Part shown: positions 55,087 through 63,218 of the stretch, piece by piece
Layout: each line of letters opens with the position of its first letter
Numbering within the stretch: position 1 is the stretch's first letter
Assembly: GCF_016793595.1 (NCBI RefSeq)
Contig: NZ_JAEULY010000015.1
Location: 1 to 64,000 of the forward strand
Reading direction: 5' to 3'
Origin: Phreatobacter sp.
GTDB taxonomy: Bacteria; Pseudomonadota; Alphaproteobacteria; Rhizobiales; Phreatobacteraceae
DNA length: 64,000 nt
Made by a program: the position numbers and the translations under genes
The notes under the pieces: model-generated
Told to the model about the DNA's origin: nothing
The model's database searches: none
What the model saw: only the letters and a program-made list of their open reading frames with translations

Positions 55087-56784
55087 TCAGCCCTTCGCCG
55101 GCGTCTTGGATTCGTTCATGGCCTTGGCGCGGATCTGGTCGATCGTCGTCGACGGCGTGATCGCCTGCTGGTCGAGGAAGCAGTGGATGATGGCGGGCTT
55201 GCCCGAGGCCTGCGCCCGCTCGAAGGCCGGCGCGAATTCGGCGGTGGTCCTGACGGTCTCGCCATGACCGCCATAGGCGCGCGCGAGCGCGGCGAAGTCC
55301 GGGTTCTTCAGGGTCGTGGCCGAAACGCGGGTCGGATAGTCGCGCTCCTGATGCATGCGGATCGTGCCGTACATGCCGTTGTCGACGACGACCACGATGA
55401 TGCCGAGATCGTACTGGACGGCGGTGGCGAATTCCTGCCCGTTCATCATGAAGCAGCCGTCGCCGGCGAAGGCGACCACCGTGCGGTCGGGATGGACGCG
55501 CTTCGCGCCGACCGCCGCCGGCGTGCCGTAGCCCATGGAGCCCGACGTGGGCGCCAGCTGCGTCGCATAGTTGCGGAAGCGCATGAAACGATGGACCCAG
55601 GTCGCGTAATTGCCGGCGCCGTTGCAGATGATCGCATCGTCAGGGAGCCTGTCGCGCAGCCAGGTCATGACCTCGCCATACTGGAACTCGCCGGGCAGGC
55701 GCGCGGGATTGCTGGTCCAGGCGAGATAGCTCTCGTGCGCGGTCTTGGCCCGCCCCGCCCAGGCGATCTGCTGCGGCGGCTGAAGGCCTTCCAGCGAGGC
55801 GCAGAAGGCGGTCGGGCTCGCCTGGATCGCGAGGTCCGCCTGATAGACGCGGCCGATCTCCTCCGCGCCCGGATGGACGTGGACGAAGGTCATCTGGGGC
55901 TTCGGGATATCGAACAGCGTGTAGCTCTGCGAGGCGATCTCGGACAGGCGGCCGCCGAGGGCGATGACGAGGTCCGCCTCCTTGATCAGCTTCTGCATGT
56001 CGGGACTGCCGCCGAGGCCGAGGTCGCCGGCATAGTTCGGGTGGGTGTGATCGAACAGCATCTGCCGGCGGAACTGGCAGACGACCGGCAGGTCGAACCG
56101 CTCGGCGAAGCGCGTCACCGAGCCGACCGCCTTCTCCGACCAGCGGGAGCCGCCGAGGATCAGCACCGGCTTTTTCGCCGCCCAGAGCAGTTTCTGAAGC
56201 TTCGCCATGTCGGTGAGGCCCGGCCAGGTCTCGGCGGCCTCGACGTAAGGAGCATCCGGCACGTCGGCGCTCTCGGTCAGCATGTCCTCGGGAAGGACGA
56301 GAACGACCGGACCGGGGCGGCCCTGCATGGCGGTGGCATAGGCGCGCGCGACCATTTCGGGGATGCGTGCGGCATCGTCGATCTCGGCGACCCATTTGCA
56401 CATGTCGCCGAAGAACTGCGTGTAATCCATCTCCTGGAAGGCGTCGCGGCCGCGCATGCCGCGCTCGATCTGGCCGACGAACAGGATCATCGGCGTCGAA
56501 TCCTGCTGGGCGATGTGCAGGCCCGGCGAGGCGTTGGTCGCGCCGGGACCGCGGGTGACCATGCAGATGCCCGGCCGCCCGGTCAGCTTGCCATGGGCCT
56601 CGGCCATCATCGCGGCCCCGCCCTCCTGCCGGCAGATGGTGACGTTGCACTTGGCGTCATGCAGCGCGTCAAGCACCGCCAGATAGCTCTCGCCAGGCAC
56701 GCAGAAAACGTGATCGGCCCCCTGGGCGACCAGCTGGTCCACCAGAATCTGGCCGCCGGTGCGGGTGACGGTGTCGGAGCGCAT
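55087..56784 (-). CDS. Thiamine-diphosphate enzyme, acetolactate-synthase-like
   Basis: 565 residues. PYR domain with catalytic Glu54 in CRQEGGAAMMAEAHGK, central transhydrogenase III-like domain (about 195-330), and PP domain with the GDG...N motif AFAGDGCFMMNGQEF ending VVVVDN. It resembles IlvB-like decarboxylases (oxalyl-CoA, phenylpyruvate or sulfoacetaldehyde-like types) more than biosynthetic IlvB; no regulatory ilvH-like gene follows. It precedes argE by five bases, which would place it near nitrogen metabolism, but substrate cannot be read from sequence. Confidence 0.9.
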   Translation of the reverse strand: MRSDTVTRTGGQILVDQLVAQGADHVFCVPGESYLAVLDALHDAKCNVTICRQEGGAAMMAEAHGKLTGRPGICMVTRGPGATNASPGLHIAQQDSTPMILFVGQIERGMRGRDAFQEMDYTQFFGDMCKWVAEIDDAARIPEMVARAYATAMQGRPGPVVLVLPEDMLTESADVPDAPYVEAAETWPGLTDMAKLQKLLWAAKKPVLILGGSRWSEKAVGSVTRFAERFDLPVVCQFRRQMLFDHTHPNYAGDLGLGGSPDMQKLIKEADLVIALGGRLSEIASQSYTLFDIPKPQMTFVHVHPGAEEIGRVYQADLAIQASPTAFCASLEGLQPPQQIAWAGRAKTAHESYLAWTSNPARLPGEFQYGEVMTWLRDRLPDDAIICNGAGNYATWVHRFMRFRNYATQLAPTSGSMGYGTPAAVGAKRVHPDRTVVAFAGDGCFMMNGQEFATAVQYDLGIIVVVVDNGMYGTIRMHQERDYPTRVSATTLKNPDFAALARAYGGHGETVRTTAEFAPAFERAQASGKPAIIHCFLDQQAITPSTTIDQIRAKAMNESKTPAKG

Positions 56785-56973
56785 GAAGTCAGTCCTCGGG
56801 ATCGTGTCCGGCCGCGTTCAGCCCGCAGCCTCGTTCGGTGCGGACATTAGCGGGGAGCGACGGGGTGAGGAAGCGCCGGAAACGCGGGAGGGGGTGGATG
56901 CGCCCGTGGAGCAGCGCTGGCCATCACCGCGGGCGATGGACTGCTATCTTACAGCGCAGGACATGCCCCACAA

Positions 56974-58362
56974 CTATGCCAAGCCGAGGTAGCTGTGAAC
57001 GGACCTGTGCACAAATATTGGTGCCTTCATATCAAACTCCGATCCCAGTCGATCTGATATGAAAACTGTCTTTTCACTATGATATTTATGCCCGAACACT
57101 CCAATCTTGTACAAGAAATGACATATATCGATCGCCTCTTTCTCGTCTCTTGCAGCTTTCTGCAGACCAAGCTCGCGGCGGAAATCACCATATCGTATGT
57201 CCATCCGTCGCATCTCCCGGATGGCGGTCAGCACTCTTTCCGCATGAGCGAACTTGAACTCAATCTCGCTCTCATATTCGGTTGTCATCTGCTGAGAGAA
57301 CTTGAATATCTCGCGCTTGAAATCATCACCAACAATCTGGCTTGCTCCCGATTGATAGGCTGCCTCTGCGAGTATTTTCATGAACTGAATGTATTCTCTT
57401 GGGCGCCCCTGCGTAAATTGCCCGACATAGCTAAAACTGTGCAGCGTCCTTTTTGAGCCGAATACAATATTTTCCGGCGCGCAGAACGTCTTCCACGCCT
57501 CCTGGAAATCCTTGAATTCGTACTCATAAGCCAATGATAGCCTATGCGTGACTATCTGTTTTATTGTCTCTATTTTCCATTCAGGCTTTATGATGAAATC
57601 TATCCATTTCGATTTACTTGTATCCTTCAGCTCCCAGTATATATCCTCTCGCAAGAAAACGATTGGAATTATTTTGTTGCGAAGCTTTGTTTTTACTTCT
57701 TGAACTGCCTTCAAAAGGCCAGCCATCAGGCGATTGAACGCCTCCCTGTACTGCAGCTTCGACGAAAAATCTTCATCTATCTCATCAATCAAAATGAATA
57801 CCGGACTGAACGCCGTATCAGACAATAACCTCTCGATATTTTCGTTTGCCCTCCTTATATCTATTACCTTGTCTGTCGACTCCCTTTCGGCCGATGATTT
57901 AACATCGACGCCCAAAATGTTTACGCCAAAACTAAATTTTTTCCACTTGTCGACTGAATCGAAGGTCGACAATTTGCTATAGTCGCCGAAAACGCTATCC
58001 AAATTGGCTGCCACGTCGGACGGCAGTTCTTTTTTTTGGAAAAGATATTTTAGCGTTTGATGATATATTAGATTCTTCCAAACTGAAATATATTCGCTGT
58101 TTGAACTTAAATCTTCGTCCTTGAACTTAAAGAGAGTCTGGAATGGAAATGAGTCAAAATTAACTATTGATGATCTATATTTACTATCTATGTAGCTGGC
58201 TATTGCTGTCTTACCCGTCCCTCTTCTTCCAACAACAAAGCATCTACTGCCATCGACCAGTCTGTCCACGAGTGGAAATCTGACAAAATAATCTATCGAT
58301 GTCTCGTTTTTGGCCTCTACTTTCCAGTCTGAGACATTTCGAATACCCAAAGAGGGTTCCAT
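56974..58362 (-). CDS. AT-rich P-loop ATPase, probably Sll1717/KAP-like family, horizontally acquired
   Basis: 462 residues from ATG 58362 (AGAAG ahead); a TTG six codons earlier is in frame. Walker A GRRGTGKT (45-52), Walker B FILIDEIDED (189-198), sensor-type FLREDIY with Arg238, and RPREY at 320-324, a set usual in ORC/Cdc6- and STAND-type ATPases. The C-terminal part (about 385-462) looks like winged-helix DNA- or protein-binding. No signal or TM segment. Base composition differs sharply: typical 60-base lines here are one third to one half G+C, versus about two thirds around it. Codons such as AAA, TAT and ATA are frequent. Function is unknown; phage defence is a guess from the type and transfer signs. 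Confidence 0.8.
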   Translation of the reverse strand: MEPSLGIRNVSDWKVEAKNETSIDYFVRFPLVDRLVDGSRCFVVGRRGTGKTAIASYIDSKYRSSIVNFDSFPFQTLFKFKDEDLSSNSEYISVWKNLIYHQTLKYLFQKKELPSDVAANLDSVFGDYSKLSTFDSVDKWKKFSFGVNILGVDVKSSAERESTDKVIDIRRANENIERLLSDTAFSPVFILIDEIDEDFSSKLQYREAFNRLMAGLLKAVQEVKTKLRNKIIPIVFLREDIYWELKDTSKSKWIDFIIKPEWKIETIKQIVTHRLSLAYEYEFKDFQEAWKTFCAPENIVFGSKRTLHSFSYVGQFTQGRPREYIQFMKILAEAAYQSGASQIVGDDFKREIFKFSQQMTTEYESEIEFKFAHAERVLTAIREMRRMDIRYGDFRRELGLQKAARDEKEAIDICHFLYKIGVFGHKYHSEKTVFISDRLGSEFDMKAPIFVHRSVHSYLGLA

Positions 58363-58458
58363 CGCGGTTTCTTCTCGCAAGAGCGGGCACTGATCACATC
58401 CAAGCGCTATCTATTCCCTAAAGCAAGGCGGTCGAGCAATCAGAAATTGGAGCATCCA

Positions 58459-59259
58459 TCAAGCCGTCAGCGCGTCACTTGCGAGGAGCTTCCCATATCC
58501 CTCGACCCTCCCCTTCCACCCCACAACCTCAAGCGCGCGCCACAGGCTCGCCTGGTTGGCGGCGACCACAGGCCGGCCCAGCCGCTCCTCCAGCGCGTCG
58601 ATGATGCCGGCGCAGCGGAAGCCCGTGCCGGCGAGCAGAATGCCGTCGGCTTCGTCCGGGCATTGGCGGCAGACCTGCTCGAACAGCAGGTCGGTCTCCT
58701 GGTCGGTCGCCATGCCACGGGCATAGAGGTCCTGCGGCGCGATGCCTTGCCAGCGTGGCGCGGGCTGATAGCGCCAGGCGGCCGGCACGGCGATGCCGAA
58801 GGCCGCGAAGTAGCTCATCGCGCTCTGGACCAGCCCGTCCGTCATCCAGGCGGGCATGACGAGGAAGGGTCGCCTCACGCCGAGATGAGCAAGCGCGAGA
58901 CGCATATCCAGCCCGTTGGTGGTCGCGACCGTTTCCGGCGGCAGCCGCGCCGCCATGGCGCGAATGGCAGCCTCGTCCCAGTGGGAACCACCGACGAAGC
59001 TGGAGGAGGAATGCGCGAGCACCGCGACATTTGGCCGGATGCCTGAGAAGGCACCACAGCCGGCCGCGAGATCCGGCGCGAGGTCCACACCGCTCCGGTC
59101 GGCGCGCCAGGGCGCCCAGGGCGCTCCGGCCGTCACCCGTGCGGCATGGACCGACACGCCCGGCGGACGCATCGCCCACCATTCGGCCTCCGGCACGACC
59201 TCGCGCGCGACGATGAAGACGCCGATGCGCGCGATATCGCCCCAGTTGTCGGCCGCCAT
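58459..59259 (-). CDS. Maleate isomerase / Asp-Glu racemase superfamily protein
   Basis: 266 residues. Two Rossmann-like halves related to maleate cis-trans isomerase and arylmalonate decarboxylase. The first catalytic region reads AVLAHSSSSFVGGSHWDE and the second GILLAGTGFRCAGIID; the cysteine expected in the first half of maleate isomerases is replaced by Ser, and the second-half cysteine is shifted to RCAGI. The motif VVAANQASLWRALEVVG is common to the family. Follows the M20 gene by six bases, likely same operon. Reaction not predictable with the changed active site. Confidence 0.8.
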   Translation of the reverse strand: MAADNWGDIARIGVFIVAREVVPEAEWWAMRPPGVSVHAARVTAGAPWAPWRADRSGVDLAPDLAAGCGAFSGIRPNVAVLAHSSSSFVGGSHWDEAAIRAMAARLPPETVATTNGLDMRLALAHLGVRRPFLVMPAWMTDGLVQSAMSYFAAFGIAVPAAWRYQPAPRWQGIAPQDLYARGMATDQETDLLFEQVCRQCPDEADGILLAGTGFRCAGIIDALEERLGRPVVAANQASLWRALEVVGWKGRVEGYGKLLASDALTA

Positions 59260-59265
59260 GAGCTG

Positions 59266-60462
59266 TTACCGCGCCGTCGCCAGCGCGATGGCGAGACGGC
59301 AGGCATTCTGGAAGGCGGGGATGTCGACCCATTCGTCCACGGTATGAGGCTCGTTCTGGCCACCGCCGAAGGTCGCGGTCGGAATGCCGTGCAGGCTCAG
59401 CCAGTTGGCGTCGAGCCCGCCGCTGGCGAGCTTGGCATTGGGCGGCAGGCCGATGGCCTCGACCGCGGCAAGGCCGCGCTTCACCACCTCCGAGCCCCGG
59501 TCGAGCGCGAAGGAGTGATATTTGCGGAAGCGCGTGAAGGTGACGGTGCCGGTCTTGCCCTCGCTGCTGACCAGCGTCTTCGCGGCCTTGGTAAGGGCCG
59601 CCTCGTAGGCATCGTTGATGGCATCGACGAAGGCCATGTCGTGGCTGCGGCTCTCGCCCTCGACGAAGCAGTAGTCGGTGACGACGTTGGTGGCGTCGCC
59701 CGCGCCGCGGCCGTCGCGGCCGGCAATGGTTCCGACATTGCTGGTGCCGGTCTTGTCGCCCTTGACGACCTTGCCGAACCAGCCGCCCGCCTGCACGTCG
59801 GCCAGCGCCATGGCGGCGATCATCGAGGCGGAGATGCCGCGCTCGGGCGCGACGCCGGCATGGGAGGCGCGCCCCTTGATCTCCACGGTCCAGGCATCGC
59901 CGCCGACCGCGCCGGTCACCACGTCGGAGGGCTTCGAACCGTCGAAGTTGAAGCCCATGGTCACCGGGCCGACCATGTCGAGATTGATGTGGCGCGCGCC
60001 CCAGAGGCCGCTTTCCTCGCGCACGCAGAAGACCAGCACGAGCGGGGGATGGTCGAGATTCTGGCGGGCGAGTTCCGCCGCCATGCGCACCAGCACGGCG
60101 CAGCCGGTGCGGTTGTCGCCGCCGAGCGCCGTGTCGCCGCCCGAGACGATCTTCTCGCCGACGATGCGCGGCTTGGCGCCGGCGCAGAGTGGAACCGTGT
60201 CGAGATGGGTCATGAACAGGATGGGCTGGCCGTTCGACAGCGCGCCGCGGCCGGGCAGCTTGACGATGAGGTTGCCGGTCTCGGTCGGCACGGGAATGCG
60301 GGTGTTGGCGTCGTCCAGCGCGATGGCGTCGGCCGGCACGCCGACCTCGACGAGCGCGCGGGCGACATCCTCGCCTATGGCTTTTTCCTGCCCGGTTATG
60401 CCTTCCACCGCAAGGAAGCGCATCAGGAGGTCGAGGGCGGCTTTGGAATCGTGGGCGATCAT
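59266..60462 (-). CDS. M20-family metallopeptidase, peptidase T-like
   Basis: 398 residues from MIAHDSKAALDLLMRFLAVEG. Metal motifs THLDTVP, GGDTALGGDNRTG, REESGLWG and final GGQNEPHTVDEW give a complete two-zinc site. It resembles peptidase T more than ArgE and may be an aminotripeptidase or acyl-amino-acid hydrolase. The ribosome site is weak. It precedes the isomerase-like gene by six bases and is divergent from the GST. Confidence 0.85.
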   Translation of the reverse strand: MIAHDSKAALDLLMRFLAVEGITGQEKAIGEDVARALVEVGVPADAIALDDANTRIPVPTETGNLIVKLPGRGALSNGQPILFMTHLDTVPLCAGAKPRIVGEKIVSGGDTALGGDNRTGCAVLVRMAAELARQNLDHPPLVLVFCVREESGLWGARHINLDMVGPVTMGFNFDGSKPSDVVTGAVGGDAWTVEIKGRASHAGVAPERGISASMIAAMALADVQAGGWFGKVVKGDKTGTSNVGTIAGRDGRGAGDATNVVTDYCFVEGESRSHDMAFVDAINDAYEAALTKAAKTLVSSEGKTGTVTFTRFRKYHSFALDRGSEVVKRGLAAVEAIGLPPNAKLASGGLDANWLSLHGIPTATFGGGQNEPHTVDEWVDIPAFQNACRLAIALATAR

Positions 60463-60673
60463 GAGGGCACTCTGAGGGATGTTGCGGCCTGCCGGGAGGG
60501 GCGGGGCATCTTGCCCGGCTTGATGGCACGGAGCAGTGCAATACCGGAAGGGCGGCAATGCCGGTTTGACGGCCCGCCCTTCGTCGGGCGGTCTGGTCGT
60601 TTCGCGCCGACCGCCCCATGTCAGGGGCCTTGCCGCGCAACACCCAGGTTCCAGATCGTCCCGGAGACCCCCG

Positions 60674-61546
60674 ATGTCCGCATCCGACTACACGCCGCCG
60701 AAGGTCTGGACCTGGAACCGGGAGAGCGGTGGCCGTTTCGCCAATATCAACCGGCCGATCGCCGGGCCAACCCACGAGAAGGAACTGCCGGTCGGCAAGC
60801 ACCCGCTCCAGCTCTATTCGCTCGGCACGCCCAACGGCGTGAAGGTGACGGTGATGCTGGAGGAGCTGCTGGCGCTCGGCCACAAGGGCGCGGAATACGA
60901 CGCCTGGCTGATCCGCATCTCCGACGGCGACCAGTTCTCATCGGGCTTCGTGTCGGTGAATCCGAACTCGAAGATCCCCGCGCTGCTCGACCGCAGCGGC
61001 CCAACGCCGATCCGCGTGTTCGAATCCGGCGCGATTCTCGCCCATCTTGCCGAGAAATTCGGCGCCTTCCTGCCCGCCGAACCGGCCGCCCGCGCCGAGG
61101 CGCTCTCCTGGCTGTTCTGGCAGATGGGCTCGGCGCCCTATCTCGGAGGCGGCTTCGGCCACTTCTACGCCTATGCGCCCACCAAGATCGAATACGCCAT
61201 CGACCGCTTCGCCATGGAGGTGAAGCGCCAGCTCGACGTGCTGAACCGCAGGCTCGGCGAGAGCGAATATCTCGCCGGCGCGGACTACACCATCGCCGAT
61301 ATGGCGGTCTGGCCCTGGTACGGCGCGCTCGCCAAGGGGCTCCTCTATGGCTCGGGCGAGTTCCTGTCGGTGCACGAATACACCAACGTCCGGCGCTGGG
61401 CCGACCAGATCGGCGCACGGCCGGCGGCGCAGCGCGGCCGCATGGTCAACCGGGTGATGGGCGAACCGTCGAGCCAGCTGCGCGAACGGCACGATGCCTC
61501 GGACTTCGACACGAAGACGCAGGACAAGGTGGAGGCCGCCGGCTGA
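60674..61546 (+). CDS. yghU: Glutathione S-transferase YghU-like (disulfide-bond oxidoreductase)
   Basis: 290 residues, longer than classical GSTs because of N- and C-terminal extensions, as in YghU. N-terminal start MSASDYTPPKVWTWN, thioredoxin-like domain with NPNSKIPAL and the Asn/Gly cis-Pro loop (SLGTPNGVKV), helical GST-C with WQMGSAPYLGGGFGHFYAY. YghU-type proteins bind two glutathiones and reduce disulfides. Single gene; the 210-base region upstream (60463-60673) holds only GC-rich sequence with a small hairpin. Confidence 0.9.
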   Translation: MSASDYTPPKVWTWNRESGGRFANINRPIAGPTHEKELPVGKHPLQLYSLGTPNGVKVTVMLEELLALGHKGAEYDAWLIRISDGDQFSSGFVSVNPNSKIPALLDRSGPTPIRVFESGAILAHLAEKFGAFLPAEPAARAEALSWLFWQMGSAPYLGGGFGHFYAYAPTKIEYAIDRFAMEVKRQLDVLNRRLGESEYLAGADYTIADMAVWPWYGALAKGLLYGSGEFLSVHEYTNVRRWADQIGARPAAQRGRMVNRVMGEPSSQLRERHDASDFDTKTQDKVEAAG

Positions 61547-61568
61547 ACCGGCGGCCCGGTCGGGCGGC

Positions 61569-63047
61569 TTATCCGTACGCTCTCGCGGCCTCGGCCACTT
61601 CCCTTGCCGCCGTCTCGATCGACGAGGTCGCGCCCGCGATCGAATTCATGTTGCTGGAGATCGCCGACACGGCCGCTGCGGCCGAGCGCATGTTGCCCGA
61701 CATCTCGTTGGTCACCGCGCTCTGTTCCTCGACCGCCGACGCGATAGCCGCGGAAATGTCGCTGATCGAGGCGATGGTTCCGGCGATGCTTCCGATCGCC
61801 TGAACGGCCTCGTTGGTCGAACCCTGAACCGAGCCGATCTGCGCGCCGATCTCCTCGGTCGCCCTGGCGGTCTGGTTCGCCAGGGCCTTCACCTCCGAGG
61901 CGACCACGGCGAAGCCCCGGCCGGCGTCGCCCGCCCGTGCCGCCTCGATGGTCGCATTCAGCGCCAGAAGATTGGTCTGCGCCGCGATCGTGTTGATGAG
62001 CTGGACAACATCGCCGATGCGTTGTGCGGCGACCGAGAGGCCGGAAACGATCTCGTTGGTGCGCGCGGCCTCATCGACGGCCCGGGCGGAGACATCGCGC
62101 GCCTGCGATACCTGCCGGCTGATCTCGCTGACTGAGGCAGTCAGTTCCTCCGCGCACGCGGCCATGGCCTGAACATTGCCCGAGGTCTGGGTCGAAGCCG
62201 CCGCGGCTTCGGTCGCCTCCTGCGTGGCGCTGGTCACGGCGTCGGCGATGCTGCCGAGACCGGCGGCGATGTCGCGCTGGACGCTGGCACGGCGCTCCTG
62301 ATCGGCGATCTGCGCGGTGATGTCGGTCGCGAACTTGACGACCTTGAAGGGACGCCCGGCCATGTCGAGGATCGGATTGTAGCTGGCCTGAATCCAGACC
62401 TCGCGGCCGCCCTTGCCAAAGCGGCGGTACTGCGCGGCCTGAAACTCTCCGCGCGCCAGTCTTTCCCAGAACGCCGCATAAGCTGGGCTCGCGCGCTCGG
62501 CGGGCTCGACGAACATGCCGTGATGCTGCCCCCTGATCTCGTCCAGCCGGTAGCCGACCGTCGCCAGGAAATTCTCGTTGGCGTCGAGAACGATCCCCTT
62601 GAGGTCGAAAGCGATCACCGCCTGTGCCTTCCGGATGGCTGCGATCTGGCCGCTCTCGTCCGCGCTGCGCAGCGCCTCCGACGTCACGTCTGTCGCGATC
62701 TTCAGGATCTTCACGATCTTGCCACCCCGATCGAGCACGGGATTGTAGCTCGCCCGGATCCAGATCTCGCGGCCATTCTTGCCGATCCGGCGATACTCCG
62801 CGCTCTGGAATTTCCCCATCCGCAGCTCATCCCAGAACTGCCGATAGGCAGAACCGCGCGCCTCTTCCGGAGGCATGAACATGACGTGCTTCTGGCCGCG
62901 TATCTCGTCGAGGGAATAGCCTACTGCCCGGAGAAAATTGTCATTGGCCGTCAGAATCGTACTGTCCGGAGAGAACTCGATGATGGCCTGAGACTTGTGG
63001 AGTGCCGCAAGCGTGGCATCGTTGTTGGTCCGGCTCAGTAGAAACAT
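61569..63047 (-). CDS. Soluble PAS-PAS methyl-accepting chemotaxis protein (BdlA-like)
   Basis: 492 residues. Two very similar PAS domains in tandem (about 14-130 and 136-255; compare [17 protein letters not shown] with [17 protein letters not shown]) followed by the coiled-coil signalling domain with tip [20 protein letters not shown]. No TM helix, so cytoplasmic. PAS-PAS-MCP architecture resembles BdlA, which couples redox/energy state to biofilm dispersal; heme or flavin binding by the PAS domains is possible but no ligand residue could be confirmed. Good AGAGG site. Confidence 0.92.
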   Translation of the reverse strand: MFLLSRTNNDATLAALHKSQAIIEFSPDSTILTANDNFLRAVGYSLDEIRGQKHVMFMPPEEARGSAYRQFWDELRMGKFQSAEYRRIGKNGREIWIRASYNPVLDRGGKIVKILKIATDVTSEALRSADESGQIAAIRKAQAVIAFDLKGIVLDANENFLATVGYRLDEIRGQHHGMFVEPAERASPAYAAFWERLARGEFQAAQYRRFGKGGREVWIQASYNPILDMAGRPFKVVKFATDITAQIADQERRASVQRDIAAGLGSIADAVTSATQEATEAAAASTQTSGNVQAMAACAEELTASVSEISRQVSQARDVSARAVDEAARTNEIVSGLSVAAQRIGDVVQLINTIAAQTNLLALNATIEAARAGDAGRGFAVVASEVKALANQTARATEEIGAQIGSVQGSTNEAVQAIGSIAGTIASISDISAAIASAVEEQSAVTNEMSGNMRSAAAAVSAISSNMNSIAGATSSIETAAREVAEAARAYG

Positions 63048-63165
63048 GCGAATGGCCTCTCAAATGTATCCTCTGGATAACAGATTTGACCCTGCGTAAA
63101 TGCAGCTAAAATTTGGTTAATTGGCCGAATTTTTTGCCACTGCCCCCAAACGGAAGGCGCGAATC

Positions 63166-63218
63166 TCGGTAATATAGTATTCTTCTGCGGTAATATCGTA
63201 TTCGATTGCGGTAATTTA
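63166..63218. repeat. Three phased dyad repeats upstream of the chemoreceptor gene
   Basis: The units TCGGTAATATAGTATTCTTC, then TGCGGTAATATCGTATTCGA and TGCGGTAATTTATTAC start at 63166, 63186 and 63207, spaced 20-21 bases (two helical turns). Each contains a small palindrome of the type (G)TAATA...TATT(AC). They are AT-rich inside an otherwise GC-rich region and lie 119-171 bases before the MCP start. Confidence 0.6.

Noticed and set aside
58363-58380. TTG start six codons upstream for the ATPase gene
   Set aside because: The ATG at 58362 has an AGAAG element at usable distance, and TTG has none.
56943-58412. GCTATCT near both ends of the AT-rich ATPase gene as possible target-site duplication
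   Set aside because: Only 7 bases, at unequal distance from the gene ends and in ordinary context; expected by chance.
60536-60673. 46-codon N-terminal extension of the YghU-like GST
   Set aside because: Read-through of GC-rich DNA; the real start MSASDYTPPKVW matches the family and follows GGAGA.
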